Source of the DNA: Ostrinia nubilalis
Taxonomy: Eukaryota > Arthropoda > Insecta > Lepidoptera > Crambidae
Direction of reading: 5' to 3'
Length of the DNA: 64,000 nt
NCBI RefSeq assembly: GCF_963855985.1
Contig: NC_087095.1
Location: 11,170,001-11,234,000, forward strand
Shown: in pieces, positions 54,871 to 64,000 of the stretch
Layout: each line of letters opens with the position of its first letter
Position numbering within the stretch: position 1 is the stretch's first letter
Translations under genes and position numbers: made by a program
Notes under the pieces: generated by a model
What the model was told of the DNA's origin: nothing
The model's database searches: none
Seen by the model: the letters and a program-made list of their open reading frames with translations, nothing else

Positions 54871-55865
54871 ACTAGTAAGAAGTAAGATAGATGAAATATT
54901 TTAGTTTTTGTTTAATAATAATAATTATTATTTATTTATTTATTTCTTAGCTCTGTCTGATAATGGATCTGGAGGAGTTGCAATGGCCACCTCCATTGCA
55001 ACTCCGTAACAAAACAATAGAACCCCATGGAGTTTGGGCTTGTGTGATTCGCCTTGACGAATACTTCGTCCCTAAATGATATCCAGGGCCCGATGATAGA
55101 GCTGTAAGAGGGCATTTTTTTCACTATGTGACTGTCTTTATTTTGTACTTAATATATATTTTACATAATAATATTATACCTATTCGTGTTTCATTATTAT
55201 TAATCGAAATATAAAAATTTTTGAAAGATTGTTACATAAACTCTATTAAAATTTTAAATTAATTTATCAAGTTTTAATACCTTATTCTACCTTAATATTA
55301 ATAACTTATATCAAGTCTTAATACGGTCACGGCTCAAGATTTTTTTGTCCATTTCGGCGTTCTTTTTACTCTTTTTACGTTGCGTTGACAGTTTGTACCT
55401 AAATTCGCGCGGAACTTTTTTGTGAAATGGCTCTTAAGACTTTCTACCTTTTTAATCAACTTAAACCTTCCTCTGTTTCGGAAACATTGGAAATCTTCAG
55501 TCAATTTATACGGTATACATACAAATAGGCAGGCACGGTAGTAATTTTCTGAATGAATGCCAACGAGTGCGCGTCCAAGCAAAGCCCATTTTATTCAAGA
55601 GTCGAGATTGTTTAGTTGACTCTTTTTTGCGAGGGATTTGCATTTCTCTATTTTGTGCAGCACAATCTATTAAGCCGGCCACGGAAAATATCAGCGCGCT
55701 TTGAGTAATATTCCGCTGTGCCTGGAATTGGGTTGGATTAAAACGGACAGATGACGGGATGGGTTGTGATTCTAGATCTTCCCCAGGGAACAACGGCTGC
55801 ACCTATAGGTGCAAACCAGGTCGTTCGTGGGAAGAGGAAACTAGTGTAACAAATAAATATCATAG
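54871..55865. other. No gene recognised
   Basis: AT-rich DNA. A small palindrome-like pair at 54972-55006 (GGAGTTGCAATGG / CCATTGCAACTCC) forms a 13-bp stem. Frames at 55334-55802 (minus) have no known domain. Confidence 0.35.
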
Positions 55866-55945
55866 ATGACATCCACAATGACCAATCCTGCACTGCCCGC
55901 ATCTGAACTTTTCTGTCCCAGCGACCGTCAGCTCTACTAGTTATG
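55866..55945 (-). mobile_element. RTE-like LINE fragment with internal deletion
   Basis: The minus strand encodes HITSRADGRWDRKVQMRAVQ then DWSLWMS. Compared with 4055-4475, the TRWTDDLVKVAG segment is missing between RKV and MRAVQ. Confidence 0.6.
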
Positions 55946-55956
55946 TGCAATCGGTG

Positions 55957-56025
55957 GTTATGGACCCTGGGGGAGGAGGCCTTTGTTGCGTCCAGCAGGG
56001 GATGTCATTTGGCTGAAACGAAGTA
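55957..56025 (+). mobile_element. RTE-like LINE 3' end fragment
   Basis: CTGGGGGAGGAGGCCTTTGT, CCAGCAGGGGATGTCATTTG and GCTGAAACG form the family's 3' end, in opposite orientation to the adjacent fragment. Confidence 0.6.
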
Positions 56026-56794
56026 TAGAAAAATAGATAACTTGCTTTGCTCCCATGTCAGTACAGTAAAGTGTAAACAGATAATAACTACAAAAAAAAA
56101 GTACCTTATTGGATCTCTACTTGAAAAAGTAAATAAAATGGTCCTAAGGTTTTTTAACAAAATTATCCATCAAAATCGAAAAAAAAATGGGTAAAAAATG
56201 CTTTATTCGTGCGCCCATTTCACTGAAACCGTTAATATTTAATCTACGATTGGGAAAGTTAACGAAATTATACACTTTTAACATTTATAACATTATTAAG
56301 TCCGTTGAGTCTCACTGAAGCACTGAGGCAATTTTGTCAGGATAGGAAAAAAAGTGTCTGGATTTTTTATTAAAAAGTTGTAATTGGATTTCTACTTCCA
56401 GATGATGTAACGTTTATTGACCTTGTAGTTATTTTTTAAAGCATGATTTAAGCAAAAAATAGACCATAGACATTATTTTAGAGTCACGGTCTCAGACTCG
56501 AGACATCTTAAGCTGTCTACGCGTGTCGGCATCAAAGCCTTGAACAAAATCAATAAAATAAGTCAATTGTTACCTTAATATTTGTAACTCAAGGACCACG
56601 TTAACTAAACATTAGTTTAGGATTGGCTCCGGTATCTTCCAGCCAAGCAAATTGTTATATGTCCGAAGTGATTTCCGCCAGCGAACGCAATTTCATTATT
56701 GGGCGGCGACTATTTAAACACAATTCAAGTCGCAAACGGGTAAAGGCTAGTACAGAATTGAAATATTAAAAGTCTTTTGAGTACATCATCTATC
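56026..56794. other. No gene recognised
   Basis: AT-rich DNA with several A-runs. No coding or repeat signal identified. Confidence 0.35.
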
Positions 56795-56996
56795 TAAATA
56801 TAATATATAACTCAAAGGTAACTAACTGACTGACATGGTGATCTATCAACGCACAGCCCAAACCACTGGATGGATCGGGCTGAAATTTGCATGCAGGTAG
56901 ATGTTATGACGTAGGCATCCGCTAAGAAAGGATTTCACGAAACTCCACCCCTAAGGGGGTAAAACCCACGCGTACGAAGTCGTGGGCGGCCGCTAG
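56795..56996 (+). mobile_element. Helitron-like element
   Basis: Ends GTCGTGGGCGGCCGCTAG before T (56997). Internal GGATCGGGCTGAAATTTGCA and CTAAGGGGGTAAAACCCACG are common in lepidopteran Helitrons. The 5' edge is only approximate (ATATATAACTCAAAGG near 56805). Non-autonomous. Confidence 0.6.
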
Positions 56997-57119
56997 TTAC
57001 GCGAGGGGCGGCTGATACTTAGCGATGAGTAATTAGCTTGTTACTCATGTCACTAGTTGCGACACTCAGTAGTATTATAAAAAGCAATCACTAATTAAGT
57101 TTGCACTGATAGTTCAATT

Positions 57120-57800
57120 TCTATCGAACAAATGACATCACCATGTCCGCCGAATCTGGAGATTTGCGGAATTTCGACACCGCGCGCCGCGGACATAATT
57201 CCTCGTAAAGAAGGAAAATAAACCGAAAGACATTTTTGAAGAGATGTCATCGGTTCTTTAGGATTCTGGACTTTCATATACCATGGTTAAAAAATGGGCC
57301 CGACTATTTCAACACGGATGAGAGACCTGTGAAAACGACCCCCGCCCTGTCACGATACTGAGTGAAGGAAACGTTCAATAGTCGAAAAAATCGTTCCGGC
57401 TGACCAAAGAATTAAATCGTGGCAGATAGCTGAAGAATATTTCTTTATGTTTGCGAGGCTATTGTACAGAAATGACGTGGGAAACTGACACGCGGATTGC
57501 TCTTTCTGCAAGACAACGCGCCCGTTCACGCCGCACGTATTGCGAGGCCAAGCCCTGAAAGACACCGGGTGCTCAGAGATTGACCACCCACCATATAGCC
57601 AAGACCTATAACCTAGCGATATTTTCCTGTTTTTCGATTTGAAAAAGGACTTATGGGGCCGGAGATATGCAGATGACAACGAAATTAAAGCTGCGGTTGG
57701 TCGTCATTTTGAAAAAAATGATTAGGTGGGTAAAAGGCATTGTATGCGAGATTTAAGAAATGTATTTCATTTGAGGAAGATTATATTACAAAATAAAAAA
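57120..57800 (+). pseudogene. Degenerate mariner-family transposase
   Basis: Scattered plus-strand frames decode to a mariner (DDE/D cut-and-paste) transposase. A helix-turn-helix end with TMVKKWARLFQHG and CENDPRPVT lies near 57279-57355. The catalytic-domain segment LQDNAPVHAARI (57505-57545) carries the second conserved Asp. HPPYSQDL, PSDIFLF (57580-57640) and DLKKDLWGRRYADDNEIKAA (57635-57700) follow in another frame. The region between the HTH and the second Asp is shortened, so the first catalytic Asp is not seen. Multiple stops and frameshifts make it long dead. Terminal repeats were not found. Confidence 0.75.
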
Positions 57801-58232
57801 TAGAAACCATTTATTTTATTTCATTAAGTACCTTAGGCCGCAGACTTATCAGCCGGCCCTCGTACATAAAAAAACGCCACTAGATTTCAGTCAAACATAT
57901 TTGTAGGCGTGCGACAAACTTGGTAGGTGTTTATCCTATCAAATTTCGACTCATGAGTCTGCTAAATCTTCATAATATGATGTTTCTTCTCATATGTAAC
58001 TTTTAATTCAAAAGGAGCAATATTTTAGCTGGTTCCATGTCTTGATAAATAGAAAAGGATAGGTAGTCCAATGGTATCAAAATGATGGGCTCGGGTCCGT
58101 ATATTGGGGATAAGAGAGAGATCAGTGCAGTGAGAATAAACTTATAGGGAAATTGGTACTTATCTGGTTCTGCTTGGGATAGCCTACTTTTTAGACAGAT
58201 GCCGTGACAAAGTGTTTCGAATCTTATATGGG
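57801..58232. other. No gene recognised
   Basis: AT-rich DNA. The minus-strand frame 58260-58003 (85 codons) has no known domain. Confidence 0.35.
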
Positions 58233-58410
58233 TAGGGGAGACCGAGGAGAGTTGTGACATTTTGGAAACCTATTATCTAAGCGAGCTTGCAACAGCGCGT
58301 AATTTGTTAGCTTGAGAGACTTGAACCAAAAAACGCGCATTGAATCAAGCTCGCTCGCTAGTAGTTAATAAGTGCCAAAAAATCGACGATGTCACAACTC
58401 TCCTTTTCTC
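58233..58410. mobile_element. TIR MITE, uninterrupted relative of 41473-43860
   Basis: Starts AGGGGAGACCGAGGAGAGTT and ends with the inverse core GTCACAACTCTCC. Shared internal words are GGAAACCTA, GCGCG, AAAACGCGC and TAGTTAA, then GCCAAAAAATCGAC. Its single TTAA (within GTAGTTAATAAG near 58363) is the empty site for the 2.19 kb insertion in the other copy. Confidence 0.75.
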
Positions 58411-60401
58411 GCTGTGTGTACTAGTATGGACAGACCTCAAGCCTCCAAAATATTTATCGACAGCGTACACTGTGTTTAATTCTCCCTCATAATTTACTCA
58501 GTGAAAATTGCTTATTCGGCGCAGTCTCTATTAATAAACCCCGATAAGGGCCGATATCCTATGCAGATATTGGAAATTGATTAATGAGCGTGCAGCTTTA
58601 TATTTATGTAGGTAATAAAGTCTTGAATATTGTTTTTTGCTCTTCGGACTTGCTAATATTTTAAACTTAATATTTCGGTTCATATCCAATTCAATTCAAT
58701 TTATTGTGTTTCCTTACTAAGCGTAAATTAAAATAATTAAACTTTGATTTCAAATAAACGGTTGCTTTGCAAAATTCTAAAAATGTTAGAATTAAAATAG
58801 GTACAGGCCCACTAGTGTTAGCACGACAGTAAAGAGTGTACCTATCTTGTATATAGGCCATTGAAAAAGTTCCAAACCTCGCCATTTATGTGACGCAGCA
58901 AAACATGAAAAGTGTTTTAATATAGGTATCATATTTTCGCCAACAGAGATAGATAATGCTTTGTTCACATACGAGGGTACGTGTCACGAAGGGAGACACG
59001 TAGTACATCGTCATGTTACATGACCGCACTTAGATGTGGACATTCCATTCCGTGTAGCCGTAGCTTTAGGTATAGGTGCACGATTTACTAGTAGAGTATT
59101 GTTTTGTATGGTTTGTAGATATGACCTGTGGCGATTTTGAATTTTGACCAAGAAAGCAAAAAACAGTGGCGGTTTGACCAGAACAACAAAAAAAAAATAC
59201 TGAGTTTGAACACTAGTTTCAGGTTAGTTTGTCGGCAGTTTTATTTCAATGACTTTTAACGCCATTAGGTAGGTCGTGTCAAATGAATGTAAGGTCCAAA
59301 TAGAGGTCACCTAATTGGAGTCACGTAATGAAAACTTCTGCAGTGTCACTTAACGTTGTCTCGCACAGGTATTTGCAAGTTAAATTGTTTCAGCGAAGCT
59401 AGTCCATGCAACGTTGTTGGAATTTTCGAATCTATCCATCCCTCTCACACAAACCAAGATGCTGAGATGAGTGACAGCGACAGAAAATTTTGAAAATACA
59501 AGAACGTCGTTTGCTAGAAGCCTCGTCGAGTCAGTTGACGTATTGACTTTAGCTGCTATATTTTCTCAGGAGCAGATTTTTGATAATAAATTATGACCAA
59601 ATTTTATGGACGTACCTATATCGACTGCTTGCAGTTTTAGTGAAGAAGTAAAATAAACAACTTTACTAGTAATATCTTAGGATAAGATTAGCGCACTAAT
59701 TCAGCAATAATAATATAATTATGTAGTATTTCCTTAATGCAGAACCTAGTTACCATATTTCAAACAGAATCAGGTTTCAGAATACCTCAATGCACTATCA
59801 AACGCAGCATAACGATGTAATGTAGCTTCGGTTGGTTTAATGTTAGATACATTTGAAGCTTGTCAGGTACAAAGTGATGTTTGCTGGCTCATTATTATTT
59901 CAGGTGGTTGCTTTGAATCCACTTTTAATCTACAAAGGCTATGTGGGTTTGACAGTGATTATACAGTAACCATGTTTAGATCCATGTCATTGTCAAAAAC
60001 AGTATTATGCTATAACACTCCACACAGTGGCTAACTTATATTCATACTTACATAGTTTAGCATTTACACAAACTAATAGTAAAATAATTATCTATCGTAA
60101 CTTTTTTTTTATCTCATAGCTTCGTTGTTATGATGATGGAAGCATTTAAATAAGGTTTAATTAAACTTGCTTAGGGTGGATTCGACCAAACAAGAGTAAA
60201 TATGAATCTCAGAATAAATCGTCAGTTATTCGTCATTTTGACATAGTATTTCCCATACTGAAACTGACAATGTGCCAGTTATACCTGGAGTTATTCTCGG
60301 ATAAATCCCAAACTCTAAAACTCGCAGTTCACACCATTAAGTAAATAAACATCTAAAGTAACTACGTTGTCAAAATGCGTCCTGCCGTTAAATAAATTCT
60401 A
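58411..60401. other. No gene recognised
   Basis: About 2 kb of AT-rich DNA. Frames at 58691-58885 and 59840-60034 have no known domain. Confidence 0.35.
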
Positions 60402-60540
60402 AGGCTGAATTACACTACCTTATTTTAACCGTAACAATAACAAAAACCGGTGGTTTTTGTATGGAGTTTGACAGATTTTTGACGTTTATCAAAGTTAAAG
60501 TTAAACTTTACAGTCAATAACTGAAAGCTATTTTACTTTG
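60402..60540 (+). mobile_element. Partial copy related to the MITE at 34655
   Basis: TAAGGCTGAATTACACTACC begins like the terminal repeat at 34655-34777. TATGGAGTTTGACAGATTTT and TTGACG match its inside inverted. A clean second end is not visible. Confidence 0.5.
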
Positions 60541-61585
60541 GTATGGCAAGGAAGTATTGAAATATTTCAACTAAGGACCGAACGGACTGAATTTTTTTCT
60601 AGTCATAAATAAAATTAAATGCTTATGTCAAGTGGATTGCAATTTTTACCCAACTACGCCAGAAGGAGGTTATGTTTTTTATTTAATAAAGATACGTAAA
60701 CAAACATATCAGAAAATCTTTATGCTAAAGATACTCGTTTTTTTATTCGTATTTATTATTTATTCTGAACGATTATAACGTTTGTGTTTGCTGGATTATG
60801 TCAATAAAATATCAAGCAAGATATCGTATGTATGTGTAATATCTGAATGCCACATAAAATCTTAATAATGTAAGTATATAGGATCCACGTCCAACATAAT
60901 AATGTAAGGTCGTATTTCGAGTTTGACTTACCGTTATTGATTAATTCTGCGCGTAAGAAAATAGGTATTGTACGTGATGCCAATAAGCTCAGCAGTTTAT
61001 TGATGTTTGACTCCGTGAACACGAAACATGAAGTGGCTCTCAGAATTCTTTGATTTTATTAACTAGCCCAGAAATGGGTCGGCCATTTCTCGCTTGCGTA
61101 GCCTTAAATATGCCATTTCAGGCCCTTGTTTACTTAAGGATTTCAGCGGATGTCTGGCACAGATTTATATTATACATAAATAAAACCTTACGAGCTTTTC
61201 TGGATGCGAAAATGAGATTTGCATGTAATCAGCTGACGGTCACTGCATACTCAGTTACTGCCTTCTCAGTTATGTTTGGTATATTTGGTAGAGTGATCTG
61301 CTATTGTATATTTTGCATCCTCATTGTACCTAACTAGCTTGTGTTTACCTTACAAAATATTTCACTGTTACGTAACTTCAAAAATATTGTAATTACGTTT
61401 TCATATATGAAACAAAGACACGATTTCATGTAGAGAAATTAACTAGGCCCTGCCTGCCATTTTGGATAAGTAATTAGGTCATAATTATCATCATAATTTA
61501 TTTGACATATGGTGCATATGGTGCCCAGGCTATAGTCTACGTGACTACCCGCAATGCCAGTTCCCTGTAGTTACATACTCTATCC
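60541..61585. other. No gene recognised
   Basis: AT-rich DNA. The frame 61050-61337 (plus, 95 codons) is hydrophobic with no recognisable domain. Confidence 0.35.
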
Positions 61586-62007
61586 AAGGGTTTCTCAAAC
61601 TTTCGGCTGTACGAACCCCTGTTAAAGTTTCCAGGTGACAGCGAACCCCTTAAAAGTAGCATATTAAAAATAATAAAATTGGCTGTTGAAAAAAATTATG
61701 TTTTATTTCAATAAATTGCCAAAGAAATATCTTTGAAGTAACAAGCACTTTCTTATCGCAAATGGAATCAATTTTAGGAGTAATTTTGGATAATTTTAAG
61801 TCTGGCTACATTCTCGCGAACACCTTACCGTCGAATGGCAAACCCCTACCCCCTTATTATGTACAAAAAAGTTGAATCCGGGACTAACACTGGTTTAAAA
61901 TTACATTTCCATACTAAATGTCAATTTAAACCAGAGTTCAACCAGAGTCTAGCTTTTTATAATTTATGGGGCCTAAGGGTTCGCGGACCCCACTTTGAGA
62001 AACCCTG
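61586..62007. mobile_element. hAT-like non-autonomous element
   Basis: The ends AAGGGTTTCTCAAACTTT and, inverted, CAGGGTTTCTCAAAGTGG are typical hAT termini (CAG-G-TTCTCAAA). CGAACCCCT-type words follow on both sides. Flanking octamers CTCTATCC and CCCTATTC agree at six of eight positions, a possible decayed 8-bp duplication. The frame 61835-62056 crosses its right end and is not a gene. Confidence 0.65.
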
Positions 62008-62179
62008 CCCTATTCTATATCAGCTAACGCTTGATATCCGCAACGTTGCGATTTAGTTGTTTAACGAGTTTCGCTTCGCATAGTCGAGAACCTATGGCGT
62101 TTTCAGTTTGTCTATTACACTGACATCCAAGAAAAAGTTGGACTGAGAATTTAGTAGGTACCTACTGTGTGTAGGCTAA

Positions 62180-62336
62180 AGTTCTTGCAACTCACGAAGG
62201 CGAGTGAGCTTTACTTGTGCGAGAACATGTACATGCACAAAACGATAGTGTAATGTCTGTCAAAACGTTTAAAAAACGAACAGTAGTGAGCCACCACACA
62301 TGTAAAGCTTACTCGCCTTCGTGAATTGCAAGAACT
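62180..62336. mobile_element. TIR MITE of 157 bases
   Basis: AGTTCTTGCAACTCACGAAG and, inverted, AGTTCTTGCAATTCACGAAG start arms of about 40 bases that continue through GCGAGT-G/A-AGCTTTAC. Similar wording (AGTTGTTGCAATTCACGAAG) occurs in copy A near 16337 and inverted in copy B. Confidence 0.75.
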
Positions 62337-62658
62337 ATACCTACCTAGCTAGCCCCTAGTAGTAGGTATGTACTTAGGTACATACATAAGGCTCATAGTT
62401 ACTATTTTCTATTTATACGGTTCAGTCAGTTGGCAACTTCTAAACTCACAAATACAAGTTCTAGGTATTACTTATAATAAAAGTAAAGCCGTACCAATTT
62501 CATATAGGTACCTACGTAAAATAAGCAGAATTTTGTTTTTTTAGAAATTAACAAAGTGGGTATTCGTTATTTGAAGTGCCTATTCTTAGTAATACTTTGA
62601 AAAAGAATCCTTATTCTCATACATTACATTAATTATTTTATTTCTTCGTACAGTAAAA
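62337..62658. other. No gene recognised
   Basis: AT-rich spacer between two MITEs, with several TAGGTA/TACCTA words. Confidence 0.35.
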
Positions 62659-62806
62659 CGCCCGTATTCACAAACATTACTATATGAGTTTTCACTGTGC
62701 GCGTGGAAGCACAGGGTGACACACGAGCCAATCACAGAGCTCTATTCGACACTGTGCGTTCGATTTGCTGCTTCACATAAGCAAGCATCGTTTGTGAATA
62801 CAGGCG
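62659..62806 (+). mobile_element. PIF/Harbinger-like MITE, copy 3
   Basis: 148 bases, ends CGCCCGTATTCACAAACATT and, inverted, CGCCTGTATTCACAAACG. Flanks are AAA and TAA. It differs from copies 1 and 2 by a small insertion (ACTATATGAG) near the left end. Confidence 0.8.
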
Positions 62807-63299
62807 TAAGGCATCACACACATCAAGGTGGCGAGGAGACAAAGGTAATGAAAATAAATATGTGTCTATCAAATAGCGACGTTTATATTTATTTGGACTA
62901 AAGCACATTCATTTTACTTACCACGTTATTTGTTGACAGCCTGTTTTACTTTCCGACATAAGAAGAGGATGAAATGAAATGTCTCTTTTTGTAACCTATC
63001 AGCAAGGATTAATGTTCTCAGCTGAAATAAGTAATGCCCAAAATCCGGTTGTGGACGGGTTGATAACTTTATTTAGATATACATAAATCATATAGATCGG
63101 AAATTTCTATCTAGAAATCCTTCAACTTACTTCAGACGAAGCTGTCTAATTATTATATTAATAGTCGATTAAATATTTAACTACCTAAATTTTATGTGGG
63201 TAAAGTGTGTAAATCATAGTTTTTATACTTTAGTGAGGTCACTGAAGTAGGTATTTTATGGTACCTTATCAACGTACACACCTTACATACAATCCATCT
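62807..63299. other. No gene recognised
   Basis: AT-rich DNA with no recognisable feature. Confidence 0.35.
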
Positions 63300-63319
63300 T
63301 AGTATAGGTACTAGTAGTA

Positions 63320-63560
63320 ATAAATAAAATAAATAAATAAAATAAAAATTCTTTATTTCAGACAATTTTAAAAGTCCATATTAATCGGGTTCGAAAATAA
63401 ACATACACACAAACAATAACAAATTCAAAAAAAACTTGTACCCTGTGCAGAGACGGACCATCATAGGGGTGGATAAGGCCCCGTGATCAGTCTCTGCACA
63501 AGACACTTCCATGGCGGCGATGTGTATCTGTCCGCTAGGGTCCTGAGAGCAGTGTTCTAT
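63320..63560 (-). mobile_element. LINE 3' end fragment with (AAATA)n tail
   Basis: The minus strand encodes ALRTLADRYTSPPWKC and LITGPYPPL before a stop. A 3' UTR follows, with GTCTGAAATAAAGAATTTTT and a (TTTTA)n/(TTTA)n run (63319-63350). The wording and AATAAA-type tail are those of a truncated lepidopteran LINE of a different family from the RTE pieces. Clade not assigned. Confidence 0.45.
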
Positions 63561-64000
63561 GGTGCACTATTAGCGATTACTATTTTTTAGTATCAATGTC
63601 ACATTGTTTATTTAAAGTATTGAAATTAAAAACGCCCCAAAATAAATGCAAACAGTTCCAAATTAAAAGGGTAGATTTTTGACAAAAGTTTGTTTCGTTT
63701 GGCTTTAATGTAAGTATACTCGCCCACACTCGCAACAAGCGCAAAACCCCACAAATTTGTTAAAGAAACAATTCCACTTTTACAACTCTCTGAAGTATGG
63801 AATAATTTGCCTTTCTCTCTTATTTACACGTTGTTTTTTGTTCCAGTGCAGCTGAAAATTTGATTTGTGAAACGCGCCCCATACCTATGATGAAAAAATC
63901 ATGAGCTCTTTCTGAAAACTGACGAATTACTTGTTAAATTTTTTAAACGAAAGCTCTACCATTTCCCGACATTATTATTGGTGAGCTTTTTTTGGGTGAC
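63561..64000. other. No gene recognised
   Basis: AT-rich DNA up to the window edge. No coding sequence or repeat identified. Confidence 0.35.

Noticed and set aside
1..64000. CRISPR array or prokaryotic operon
   Set aside because: No regularly spaced direct repeats with unique spacers, no ribosome-binding-site-led gene strings; all evidence points to insect nuclear DNA.

Overview
This looks like nuclear, intergenic or intronic DNA of an insect, most likely a moth or butterfly (Lepidoptera). The background is AT-rich with no recognisable host exon chain. The dispersed repeats are types I associate with lepidopteran genomes: RTE-like LINE 3' ends with (ATG)n tails, Helitron ends closing in CTAG, a tRNA-derived SINE, and the family bounded by GGGTTCCGTAC-type ends. 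The species cannot be told from the sequence, and no host protein-coding gene, rRNA, true tRNA or CRISPR array could be supported.

The only substantial coding block is a 5.4 kb non-LTR retrotransposon on the minus strand (6005-11395). It is flanked by a perfect 14-bp target-site duplication (ATTGACATTGGGTA at 5991-6004 and 11396-11409). It has an intact ORF1 (DUF4780-like domain plus an RG-rich tail) and an ORF2 with apurinic-endonuclease-like, reverse transcriptase, RNase H and Cys/His parts. It resembles the LOA branch of the R1/LOA/I LINE group. ORF2 is broken by an amber codon between endonuclease and RT and by at least two further lesions between RT and RNase H. The RNase H also appears to have lost one catalytic carboxylate.

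The rest is layered transposon debris. 0-5.9 kb: RTE and LINE 3' ends, a Helitron and a young 117-bp tandem duplication. 11.4-20.4 kb: unassigned DNA, then a 5.6 kb repeat (copy A) that carries Helitrons and a near-perfect 164-bp inverted repeat. 20.4-34 kb: mostly featureless, with RTE fragments and a small palindrome. 34-40.7 kb: a dense field of miniature inverted-repeat elements, including three copies of a PIF/Harbinger-like MITE, one nested in another TIR element. 41.5-43.9 kb: a nested set in which a TTAA-bounded 2.19 kb element (copy B) sits inside a TIR MITE and itself carries a 107-bp MITE. 44.6-45.0 kb: a hAT-like MITE with an 8-bp duplication. 51.5-53.1 kb: SINE, Lepidoptera-type repeat and a TIR element. 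54-58.4 kb: a Helitron-helicase scrap, Helitron ends, a mariner transposase pseudogene and a MITE. 61.6-62.8 kb: more MITEs.

The most unusual structures are the A/B pair, two collinear inverted relatives about 25 kb apart that behave like a TTAA-targeting non-autonomous transposon; the 164-bp inverted repeat able to form a long dsRNA hairpin; and the DUF4780/RG-tailed ORF1. All repeat coordinates were read by eye. Family names are recognition from motifs, not database results.
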